Shown: piece after piece, positions 49,951-60,936 of the stretch | Layout of the letters: each line of letters opens with the position of its first letter | Numbering within the stretch: position 1 is the first letter of the stretch | NCBI GenBank assembly: GCA_964035545.1 | Contig: OZ037766.1 | Coordinates: forward strand, 12,223,722-12,287,721 | From: Bugula neritina | Taxonomy: Eukaryota > Bryozoa > Gymnolaemata > Cheilostomatida > Bugulidae | Reading direction: 5' to 3' | DNA: 64,000 nucleotides | Notes under the pieces: model-generated | What the model was told of the DNA's origin: nothing | The model's input: only the letters and a program-made list of their open reading frames with translations | Databases searched by the model: none | Program-made: the position numbers and the translations under genes

Positions 49951-50975
49951 AGTCTAGATTTATTGAGCTTTTTTCTTTTAAGAGTATTTTATTAAAATGA
50001 TTGTTGCTACTTTCACACTCAAGACCTCTAGCAATGACTGTTGGTGTGTAAGTAGATAGTGCTGACTTATTGTTTATGGATATACAAACCCTGGCCAAAC
50101 ACCTCATAGTAAATTACTTTAAGTCTTTATGCAATAAAATAAATTTATAAAATTACTGCAATACTACTTTAAAAACTATAAAAATGTAGTATCTTCATGA
50201 TGCGTGTGATTTTATATATTACAGAAAAATAATTTTCATGAAAAAATGTATATACAATTCATTTAATTCCTTACACAGCTGCATGAAATAATTCAAATGG
50301 AGATTTTATCTTGAGAGATAATGTGCAGCAAACGATATTTATAGCGTTTATAAATTATTAAAACATCTTAGATAACAAATGCACAAGAGTTTATATATTT
50401 TAAACTCTTTACTCACATGTTGGTTGTCAGGAGTTCTAATGTTAACAGTTGCTTGGACATCTGCACTCACCCTGGTCATCTTCTCAGGCTCTTTGTGCTG
50501 GCAAACTGTATAAGTTTTAGTCAGGCCCATGTAGATAACAGCTGACACAGAAACAACCAACAGAATGGAGATAACCAGCAAGGAGACTCTAAGGAGCTTT
50601 GACTTGTAGCTTTTCTCAACCATTTGTGAACACAAAATTGAATGAATTTCTACTGTACATACCAATTTAACCTAATTATAAGCTGCTACAATGTGTAAAT
50701 CACAATAATATTTTGACTTTAACAATCTATTTTGAAAAAACTTTGCTATAAAATTATTACTTTGTTTAATTTAGTATTTAAAATTTATCAATAGTAACTT
50801 AGTGCAAGTGAAAATTTTGTTGAATGGTTTTTTAATTAAAATTGATATAAGAATATAAGTGTTAGAGAAAGCTTGCCCTAAAGTCTTCGAATGTATGTTT
50901 GTCTGAGGAGCTCATACTAATCTTTATTTTTATATAAGCTGAGAGTGAATGATTTTAACTGACATCACTTCAGCC

Positions 50976-50982
50976 TTTTATA
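50976..50982 (-). promoter_or_regulatory. TATA box of pseudogene copy C
   Basis: TATAAAA on - in the conserved promoter block. It suggests copy C may still be transcribed (inference). Confidence 0.5.
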
Positions 50983-51409
50983 CTAGCCTGTTCCGCCTGG
51001 GGGTAGAGCTTTGCAATAGTTATGTTGAATATTTGCCAAAAAAAAGCTTGTCTTAGAAAATCAAATAGAAGTATATTCATCAATCCCAAATTAGCAAAGA
51101 TTTTGATTGACCATAAACTAAGTTGGACGTCTAAAAACTGAAATAAATAAATTTTCCCACATTCTTTTTAATGTTTGTAGTAATTATAACTGTTTGTAAA
51201 TGAAATGTTGTGTCTTTATTAGTTTAAGCTGAGAGTTAATTAAAGAGTCCCTGAAACATTTATGCAGTATCAAATTATTCACATACATATTGGCCATCAG
51301 ATAAACACATTTCAGAGTAGTATCCCCAAACATATAGCTTTTAAAAAGTTATTCTTTCGTGGCAGCTCTTGCTGATATGACGTTGTTTGGCTCAGTGTTC
51401 TAGGCGGTG

Positions 51410-51880
51410 TCATCCCAGTTAGACGCTTGCCATGGTTAGACGCTGTTTATTTATATTGGTACAATATATATTTTACGTGCAATTTATTTGGATATCATTT
51501 AAATATATGTATATTAAATAAAGCATGTATTGAGCACATAAATAAACTTCTTTGATCTGAATTAACTTATTAATTTTACATATGTTTTGCTTTTTGTTTG
51601 AACAAATATTTTGTAATTAATGAGTATTCATTAATTAATGATAATGTTTATTATTAATATATTACTGTTTTTTGTCCCACACAAATCTATGAAAACTAGA
51701 ATATTGTTCCAGATAATTCATGTTAGCTATGGTAGCTATTAGCATTTTAGCTATTTAGCAATCAATGCAATGGTTAGATAGGTGTATTACTATATAAGTA
51801 TATAGCACCGAAATAAAAAAACGGTGTCTAACTGGGAAGCATCCAAGTGGGAAATTTAGCCTAGTGTCTAACTGGGATGA
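51410..51880. mobile_element. MITE, AGTTAGACG family, 0.47 kb form
   Basis: Ends are TCATCCCAGTTAGAC and GTCTAACTGGGATGA. The interior matches 11,038-11,473. It sits in the upstream flank of copy C, at a place where the copy A flank has none. Confidence 0.85.
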
Positions 51881-52122
51881 ATTATTTTATAGGCACTATA
51901 GAGCAGAGAATTACCATCATTGCTGATTTTCATTGCTCGCTCTCCTTTGCTTTGCAGAACTTAAATTAATCACTAAGCTGGCTTAAATGTTTAAATGTTT
52001 AAAACACAGGCTATACTACACGCTGCTAAGTAAAAACTCGGAAAACTATCTAAATTGCTACATATGTTAACAGTCAAAGTTAACAATACTTAATATCATT
52101 TCCGTACTTTACAGTGCCTAGA

Positions 52123-54211
52123 TTTTAGATATATTTGACATGATTGAGGAAAACATTTGTAATCATAAATTTTCCAGCCAATAAGGAACTTTTTGTGTGC
52201 CAAAAGATAGTTTTTTTATCTAAATGTCTATTGGCAAATGATGCAACAAATTATTGCAGTTATTTTAAAAAGATCTATTAAATAGTTGAGCTGTAAACTT
52301 TAATAATATTGGCACAATTAAATTTAAAGAGAATATTATCTTGCCAACTGCAATAGATTTTAGACAACTCTTTTGATGTAAAAGAATCTGCTGCTGCAAG
52401 GATATTACAATATATGCATACTCATCCAATAAGGCATTAATGGGAACTGATATCAACCAATGGGAGGGCATTAATATCTTTATTATAGTTTGTTAAGAGT
52501 ATAGTTAGTAGTTTTATAATACATTTTACGCATCAGTCAGCTCTGATGTGTATCTTTCACATCGCAGGCTGCATGGTCTGAATCTACACTCAATCCTAAT
52601 CCATGCTGTTCTTTGCTCTTTGTTCATCAACTTATAGAAAATTTGACTGTGATCAATACCTATATTGTATTTTCATTTGTAAAACATTCATGCTGCTTTC
52701 TTGCAAAATTGCTCTGGTGAAACACTCTTGACATACGTTAAATTGGTAATTATTTAAAGTCAATTTAAAAAGACAATTGTTCTCAAACCAACGTTGTAAT
52801 ATTTGTGTTCGAGGAACTGGTTAGGTGCAAGAAACATTATAATCTAACAATTTATCCCAAATGCAAAGTACCCAAGACAAGGGTTTCATCCCATTTATAG
52901 ACACTTCTCAAATCCCAAACAAGATACATATATCATACCAACAAAAATAAGTAGCTCCATGTGGAAAACCTAGTGTCTACATGGGAAGCGTCTTTCTGAA
53001 ATGGCACCAAAACAAGCAGTGCATTTGCCTTAAGGCTTTTGTGGTTTCATTTGACGCAACTGTTTCCAAACATTGAATGAAAAATTCATTAGCATAATAT
53101 GAGGCTTGGAAACGTAGCGTATTGCAATTTTCAATTTATGAATGTTAAGCTATAGAAATAATATATATTATAATTCACTTTTTTATAAGCGAATGGTACA
53201 AATAATGTTCGCCAAACCGTCAAAATTGAACGGACAATTGAGATCTTCAAAGTAACAGCTCAGACGCATTATTTTTATAATGCGTATACATAATTATATA
53301 ATGCAAAATGAATCTACATATTTAGCCCAAAAACTAGGTTTTGATATATAATGCAACACTTCACAATGTTCTGCTAATAACTGTCATCATGGATACGAAA
53401 GTTACTTTTAAAACATACAGCTACCATTAAAAAATGTAATTTTGTTTCAACTTAATAGTTTTGTTTACTATATTGATAACAGAAAATGATAGGCCTATTC
53501 TTTTTTTACTATATAAAGCATTACATTATAAATATACATTTGTGCAAATCTAGGTCTTATAGCTTCACCTTTTTTTTAAAAGATGCACATTTCTATGGGT
53601 AAGACAATGCAACAGATTTATGAAAATATAAAGCATAACTATTGATGTGACAGATAAGATGTTGCTTTAGCACAATGTATATATATAGCAAATGCACAAA
53701 ACTCTAAAAGAATTTTATTACAAATTGCAGAATGGCTACATAATATAGGCTACATAATATACACTATATTTAATGTCAATTGCCATTACCATACAAACAA
53801 CCAATTTTAATTTTTGTGAGTGCAAACTTCGTATCTTTGAGGAATTTGCCTTGTTGATTATCAATTTTTAGTGCAGAAAGGGCGTGGCATTAAAACACTA
53901 AAACAAGTTATAAACTATTTATTCTCACAATTTGGCATGAGTTGCTTATCCTGAGTGTGCATTCTTTAAAATTGGAAAAGTTAGTTTCCCCTTTTCATAG
54001 CATGATGGAAAACTACTGGCATTGGAAAAACGTTGGAGAAAGTTTCTTTTTATATTTTAGATGTTAATTGCCCTATTTAAATTTTTGTTTGCCAAAATAT
54101 TTTTCAAATTGCCAATGTGCTTCCTTTTCATATTTTTAAAATAATCTTTCTTCTTTGGCAATTACTCAACATAATTATTACAAAACTCTACCCCCAAGTG
54201 AGACAGGCTGG
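52123..54211. other. Upstream flank of copy D
   Basis: Non-coding mirror of the copy B upstream flank, including the MITE at 52,887-53,006. Short open frames are chance in AT-rich DNA. Confidence 0.6.
52887..53006. mobile_element. MITE, AGTTAGACG family, short form (right arm)
   Basis: Inverted-arm partner of 42,371-42,487. It reads TCATCCCATTTATAGAC at the left and GGGAAGCGTCTTTCTGAAAT at the right. Confidence 0.65.
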
Positions 54212-54218
54212 TATAAAA
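54212..54218 (+). promoter_or_regulatory. TATA box of copy D
   Basis: TATAAAA, 52 bp before the ATG, within GAGACAGGCTGGTATAAAAA, as in copies A-C. Confidence 0.65.
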
Positions 54219-54263
54219 AGCTGCAGTTATTTTGGTTAAAATCATTCAATCTGAGCTCATAGA

Positions 54264-56668
54264 ATGAAGATTAGTATGAACTCCTCAGACAAACAGACAT
54301 TCGAAGACGTTAAAGCAAGCTTTATTTTTATAATTAAATAATCATCAAATAAAATTTTCATTTAATTACTACCAATTATTTTTAATTACTAATTCAAACA
54401 AAGAAATAATTTTTAGCAAAGCTTTTTTAAGCTAAATTATTCAGGCTAAACTTTTAAATTGCAGTTTACAAAATGTGGCAACTTTTGATTAGGTTGAATT
54501 AAAACTTCCCTCAATTTTGTGTTCACAGATGATTGACAAAAGTGACAAGTCAAAGCTGCTGGGAGTCTCTTTACTGGTTATCTCCATTCTGTTGGTTGTT
54601 TCTGTGTCAGCCGTTATCTACATGGGCCTGAATAAAACTCATGCAGTTTGCCAGCAGAAAGAGCCTGAGAAGATGACCAGAGTGAGCGCGGATGTCCAAG
54701 CAACTGTTAACATTAATACGCCTGACAACCAACATGTGAGTAAAGAGTTTAAAATATATAAACTCTTGTGCATTTGTTATCTAAGAATTTTAAGACATCT
54801 TGATATATCGAAAATGCTATATAAATATTGTTTGCAGCACATTATTTTTCAACTTGAAATTTTTATTTGAATTATTTCAACTAATGTCAGTACATCCACA
54901 TGCAGCTGTAAGTAAAACATGTATATATCATATCCATTTGCTACCTAAAATATTTTGGCAAGTTAAAAGCACCAAAAAATCGTTCAGCTTAAATTATTCC
55001 ACAACTTGAAGTCCAATTTTGTTATACAATATAGCTGAACTAAGAGTATTTCAACTCATGCTAGTATAACTATTTTTCATGATTAAGTTATTTGTTTTGT
55101 AATATGAAACCACACACATGTTTTAAGATATTACACTTTTTTTAACTTTTGAAATGATATTGCAGTGTTTTATATTTGTTTTCTCGCATAAAGATTTGAG
55201 TGATTTGCTGTAAATATTTAGCAAAAATTTTGTAAATATAAGTTGCGAGTATGACTGTTGGTACACATACTATACGATTGATGTTACAGGCTTTGAGTAT
55301 AAAATTAGTAGCCATCATTTGAATTAATATTGCCAAAAGAAAACAGTTAGTAAATATTTAGTTAAAAATTGAAGTTCTACAATCCATGAAATCAGGTATA
55401 ATAATGGTACTGAAATGTAAAAATTTTGGTTTTTGATTTTAATTATACATGTATTATGCGGGAGGTTGCTACTAAAATTTTCATATATAATAAAAATATT
55501 AGAAATGAGACTAATGGTTTAAAAAACTTTGTGTATAATATAGGTGAAGGATCAAGTTATGCTGAACAAAGATGAACACGTGGCATACTACCACCGAGCT
55601 GATGGTACTTTTCATGCTGAATTGTTTCAAAAGGTAAATGGCAGTTGATACAGCTCATACATAATATGGTGTGGTGATTATAGTATGCAATATCTTGCCT
55701 GTTATGTATACAAGTGTAAGTAGATATGTGTCTGGTGCAGCTTGTATATCTTGTACGAACATTTCTGAGTGAAAGTAGCTATAGTGCTATTCTCTAAATA
55801 AAATAAAAGCTTGCATCATACATAAATTTGTACACATATATAAATTCTATATATAATAGGCTATATGTGCTTATGTTTGCTTAGATTATGTCAATGCATA
55901 GTTTTTTGTTTTAAAATCTTTTTGAGCATATGTATGCAAGTCGGATTGGAATTGTGGTATAATATAACCATGCAAAGTATTGTAGTTTCCCTATATGTTA
56001 TATATATTTATATGGTCGGCTATGTATGCATGGTTCTGTGAAATTTATGCATACAACCTGTTTAGGGTCTCCGTGTAATCAGAGCTGATAAAGGCATCTG
56101 CTATATTAGTCCTGTTGCTTTTAATGAAACCAACAATGAAGATGTGGTGTCGGAGTTCCTGGACAACTTCGATGACCAGGAACTGGATGAGGAAGACGCA
56201 GAAGTAGATGTTAAAGTACTCGATGAGTTTGTGCAGGATGTCAGTTTTCTTCCTAAACGTGTGCAGAATGAGTGCACCAATGGGTATAAATGGATGATTG
56301 TGATGCCAACAGGAGATTCTGGTAACTATCTTGTTTAGTTACACTTTCTGTTACAGCTCACCAAAAGTCAAGCATATATTTTGCAGCGAGGTTGAAAGTT
56401 TTAGTCCCTTTTGACTCTTTAGTATAATAACTTGTATTTTTCCACACACAAGTTAAATAATCTATATTTACTTTTTATTTTAATTACTGCTAAATGTAGA
56501 AAAAAAATTTTTTTAATAAGATTGCTTTTTGTTCCAGATGCAGCTGTTACTTCAGCTACCCATGGAAGAGTTAAACGCCGAGTCAGTTGCTACAATCGCT
56601 ACTACTGCTACATCATTTTCAGGAGAGCTTATTGTTATGTACGCCGTATATGTACTATTAGAGGATAA
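54264..56668 (+). CDS. BRICHOS-domain precursor with Arg-rich beta-hairpin-type peptide, copy D
   Basis: Five exons: 54264-54314, 54529-54735, 55544-55633, 56066-56321, 56538-56668 (TAA); 244 residues. Architecture as in copy B: TM helix at 27-49, BRICHOS with Asp106, Cys128 and Cys186, RVKR at 212-215, then the 29-residue Arg-rich peptide with Cys spacing 5, 8, 5, identical to B (only a synonymous CGT/CGC change was seen in the last exon). Differences lie in the propeptide: exon 2 begins MIDKSDK, and Asn replaces Thr in MGLNKT and Arg in NINTPD. The first exon ends in A rather than G before the GC donor (AAA|GCAAGC), which should weaken splicing, so first-exon use should be checked. It is on the opposite strand from the other copies. 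A poly(A) signal AATAAA lies at 56,907. Confidence 0.88.
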
Positions 56669-58049
56669 GCCAAAAGTCTTTTAATATTGCTTAAGATTGC
56701 TGTGAGTTCATATGAAATTATGATTTGTGTTTAAAAGTATGGCAAGCTACAAAATTATGATTAGAACTTTCTCTATTTTGAACTTCAGCTTTGTTATAGT
56801 GTGCTTTATCTATTGCAAAAAAAGCATTATGATATTTTCCTGTTTTGCTTATTGGTGAAAATTTAGCCTTATGTTGACTGTACCATTTTTATGCATTTTA
56901 TTTAATAATAAAGTTTTCAAAAAATAACCATAAATAATGGCATCTTTGATATGATTCATTAAAGTAGTCGAAAAAGAATATTTCTCTTACAACATTTTGA
57001 ATTTTCTTTTTAAAAGTTTCTAATAAAATTACTTTTTTCTATCCTGATGGCCTTTATGAATTCATAAATATACTGCATTAGCTATAAAATAGCATTTGGG
57101 ATTTTGAACCTGAGTTCCCAAGTATAAACTTATAATTAATAAACTGGTTTACACATCACCCCCAACAACATTCACCTGCATACTTTAACTGTCACATTTA
57201 CTCATAGAATATCCCTATTTATGATGAAGTGGAATTGTTAGATTATAAGTTGTGGCTGTTTTGATTTATGTACATTGTGTTTACATTGGGTATGTGGCTA
57301 TCTGAATATAAATGACGTGGTGTCATTCCTACCCAACCTCTACTATTTTTCTACTCTAGGGCTATGTAGTGAATGGCTTAAAGCACTATAATAGTAATTT
57401 GAACAACATTTTAGAGTATTTATCTATTTTGCCTAACACAGTCATGCAAAGGATTGAAATTGTCACACTTTGTTACTACATAACTTAGCTGGCCACATCG
57501 AATGTTCCCACTGAACAATAACTCCTTTGATACCAGTTCTTAATTAATTATATTTTGGAAAAATGTAACAGCAATAACTAATAAGTAACTACTTCAGATT
57601 AACTAAACAAGTTCAACTAACGGAGAACACATTACTACTTGTACAAAATTATTATATAACTATGAAATAACTAGCAAAACAATATAAAATGAAAATTGGT
57701 TATAAAAAACTAGATAACTAGAAAGCAACACAAATTAACTGACTCTGTTACTTTTTTGCTAACATATTTTTTGTGCCTGTAAATGTGATAAATGTTATTA
57801 TGTTATTAAGTTATTATGCAGTTTATAGTAATATATTAAACTTTTCACCAGTTTTACTATAATCTTTCGAGTTACACATACACAAATTATTAACTCAATT
57901 ACGATTATTACTTAATTGCATTATTGTTGTTATTTTGTTATTACAGTCTACTATAAATAATATTATGCTATGTCTCTACGCAGCATAAATTATACTCTGC
58001 AAAAAATCTTAAGCTGGCTTAGAGAAGGTCAACTCTACACCCAATTTTA
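56669..58049. other. Downstream flank of copy D
   Basis: Non-coding mirror of 37,103-38,470. It contains the poly(A) candidate AATAAA at 56,907-56,912. Confidence 0.6.
56907..56912 (+). terminator. Candidate poly(A) signal of copy D
   Basis: AATAAA about 240 bp after the stop codon, conserved with copy B. Confidence 0.45.
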
Positions 58050-58359
58050 GGTATAAATGTCACAGGTAAACATGGCACAGGTAAACATGGCACAAGTAAA
58101 CATTGCACAGGTAAACATGGCACAGGTAAAAATGGCACAGTGAAAATGGCACAGGTAATAATGGCACAGGTGACAATGGCGCAAATTGAAAAGTAGGTAA
58201 ATATGGCATGCTAATGTTAAATTTTTCAACTCCTCAAACTCCAAACCTAAACCCTTCACCCTAAATCCCCAAGCCCCCACCTCAAACCCCAATATTGAAG
58301 ATGGGCCACTTTTACCCACCTTTCCGTTTGTACCATTGTTACCTGTGCCATTTGGACAC
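58050..58359. mobile_element. Foldback-like inverted repeat element, copy 3
   Basis: Tandem AACATGGCACAGGTAA units at the left, a CCTCAAACCCCAATATTGAA core, and ACCTGTGCCATTTGGACAC at the right. It is the arm partner of 36,803-37,102 but has a different number of units. Confidence 0.7.
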
Positions 58360-60936
58360 TCTGCACCAAGTTCTACTTCGCAAATGTTTGCTTACAATTT
58401 GAGCCTAAAAGACACACGAAACAGCTATAGTGCATGATCAGTATGCTTTATTTGGACGTTATTAACTGAATGTGCTTTGGAGTTTCCCTTAGCTCACCTC
58501 AGCTTTAACAGCCTGCATGAACACCTTGACCTTAGAAATTACCAGGAGTTGCTGTATAACAGAATAATTAGATCACTATACTAGTGGAACAGAACAATAA
58601 CACCAACTAATCTCCCAAATTTAATCGCAGCACTTCAAAAGCATAGTTTTCAAATACAATTAGACATATGTAAATTTTTTAAACACTGTTGAACATGTGG
58701 GTCATACCATTAACAATTAGGAATAGGAAATGCCCAACAAATTCTTTTCTGGCGGCTCTCTTTAAACTACCCAGAATCCTAGACTTCCATTGTTGCAATG
58801 GTTGTTTCATTACCAATGTTGTGTGTCTGCTATGATCCCATCATCTCCAATATGTTGGTGTGTCGTCTCCAATTCCGAAGATAAAACTGCTCTGCTGTAT
58901 AATTTCCTCACCAGTGATATTTTGTTTACAAAGTCAGAAAAATTTGAACAAACCTTTACCTAGCTATATAGAACAGCATCACCAAGCCACTAGCCTAGCA
59001 CACTATACCCAAACACAATAATTCATCTTATGGAGTAGGAGTTGTGCTGTCATAAGTGATTGATCAAGAAGAACTCCCATATTGAGTTGGCCAGAAAATC
59101 TTATAAAGTGTGCACCCAATTTCTTGTTGTACTATTAGCTTATTAACTTAACAGGTCCAGACTAGAATTCTACACTTAGAAGCAGTAGTGGAGAAATTGA
59201 GACAGCCTAAGCTATTTAATTCTATTATTAATTTTTGATTTGGAGCTCGAGTTAAAATTTTTGCAAAAATCTAACTTCTTTTGCTAAATTTTTAATCTAG
59301 AACACAGGCTTTTTTCAATTTCTCTATTGATGCAATCAGCTCGAATTTTAAGTCCCCAGCTGTTCACCTGTACATTCATTTGACAGCTACTCCCAAGCAT
59401 TTCATCTGTACCGAAAGCCGTATGTCATAACTATATCGCATCAGATCCATAATCCTACAATTGAAACTCACACATGTAGATTTTCTTTGACTCTTCAGTA
59501 GTAAGGTGTAGCTTTTCTGTACTGATTGTTCAAATTTCTCATGATTTACAGGATAGGCAAATAATTAATAGCAAACAATGCAAGTATTGAAGGGCATCTG
59601 TACTATTGAGGCTGTATGTGCAACTTTTCTTACAGGTCATTACCCACATTTTTCAGTCAGGAATTTGCTAGTTTATGCAATACTTTCTACTTGAAATGTG
59701 TTGCTTCAACCTCCTAGTGACTTTTTTATAACTTTCAAAAGCTCTGTAAACAAGAATTGTGAAAGATGAGCACTTTTAGACAATAGTATTATATCGTCAT
59801 CAGCATATTACCTAACCATTCCACATCTATTTTTGCAGTGGAAAATACCTGCAGAGGTCTTGGATGGCAACTGATTGTGAAGATATAACTCTCCAGTTTA
59901 CAAACAAACTGCCAAAGAAGACAAGCTATAAACAGGTTATTGACCCATTAGTGTATGCTGCAACTATAGTTCTGGTTCAATATAGATTCCAGCAAATTTT
60001 TATCCAAACAAGAAAATATGATGTTACATTTTTCCAAAATATATTTAATTAAGAACTGGTATCAAAGGGGTTATTGTTCAGTGGGAACATTCGATGTGGC
60101 CAGATAAGTTATGTAGTAACAAAGTGTGACAATTTCAATCCTTTGCATGGCTGTGTTAGGCAAAATAGATAAATACTCTAAAATGTTGTTCAAATTACTA
60201 TTATAGTGCTTTAAGCCATTCACTGCATAGCCCTAGAGTAGAAAAATAGTAGAGGTAAGGTAGGAATGGCACCACCTCATTTATATTCAGATAGCCACAT
60301 ACCCAATGTAAACACAAGGTGTATAAATCACAGCAGCCACAACTTATAAGTTAACAATTCTACTTCAACATAAATAGGAATATTCTATGTGTAAATGTAA
60401 GAGTGAAAGTATACAACAGAACAAATAGGGGATCAAGTGTAAACTCTTTTGTAAATTATAAGTCTATACTTGGGATCTCATGTTAAAAAACCAAAGTGCT
60501 ACTATGGCTAATGCGCAGTACAATTATAAATTCATTTAAAGACAATGAGTTATAATAAATTTATTTTATTATAAACTTTTAAAAGGAAAACTCAATATAA
60601 AGAATTTCATAAAAGAAAAGGTATTTTTCAATCAGTTTAATTTATTATACTACAGATGCCATTATTTATGGTTATATTTTTGACAATTTTATGATTAAAT
60701 AAAATTTGTAAATATTATATAATTAAATTAGGCTAAGTTTTTACCAAAAACAAAAACAGCAAAATATAATGTTTAATAACTCACAAACTTCTTTCAATAG
60801 ATTATATTAAGCAGATTATAACAAAGGTGAAGCTCAAAACAAAGCAATTTGTAATTATAATTATGGTTTGTCATATTTTTCAACGCAAATTTTAATTTTA
60901 TGAAAGCAATGTTTGCATGTAACTTACTGAAAGACA
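58360..60936. other. Outer right-arm DNA, then downstream flank of copy E
   Basis: 58,360-60,022 mirrors 35,177-36,802. From 60,023 the sequence switches to a direct copy of 37,573 onward. No gene was seen. The 62-codon frame at 59,864 is not conserved in the left arm as a gene. Confidence 0.6.

Larger units (their letters stand above)
45029..50915 (-). pseudogene. BRICHOS-domain precursor, copy C, broken by a 13-bp deletion
   Basis: Exons on -: 50915-50877 (first ATG of the other copies is ATA; starts at the second), 50623-50417 (TM exon, intact), 46175-46086 (intact), 45639-45397, 45183-45029. The fourth exon is 243 bp instead of 256. Thirteen bases are missing just before the first BRICHOS Cys, which shifts the frame in the middle of the domain. 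The last exon still reads an RAKR site and a 37-residue peptide with five Cys (spacing 5, 8, 3, 11) and net charge about +3. The donor of exon 4 is kept, so an alternative splice cannot be excluded, but no rescue is obvious. Intron 2 is about 4.2 kb instead of about 0.6 kb because of inserted DNA. The TATA box remains at 50,976-50,982. Confidence 0.8.
52122..60022. repeat. Right arm of the large inverted duplication (contains copy D)
   Basis: Reverse-complement partner of 35,177-43,245. The inner edge lies near TTTTAGATATATTTGACATG. The outer edge lies near TATCCAAACAAGAAAATATG. Confidence 0.85.
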
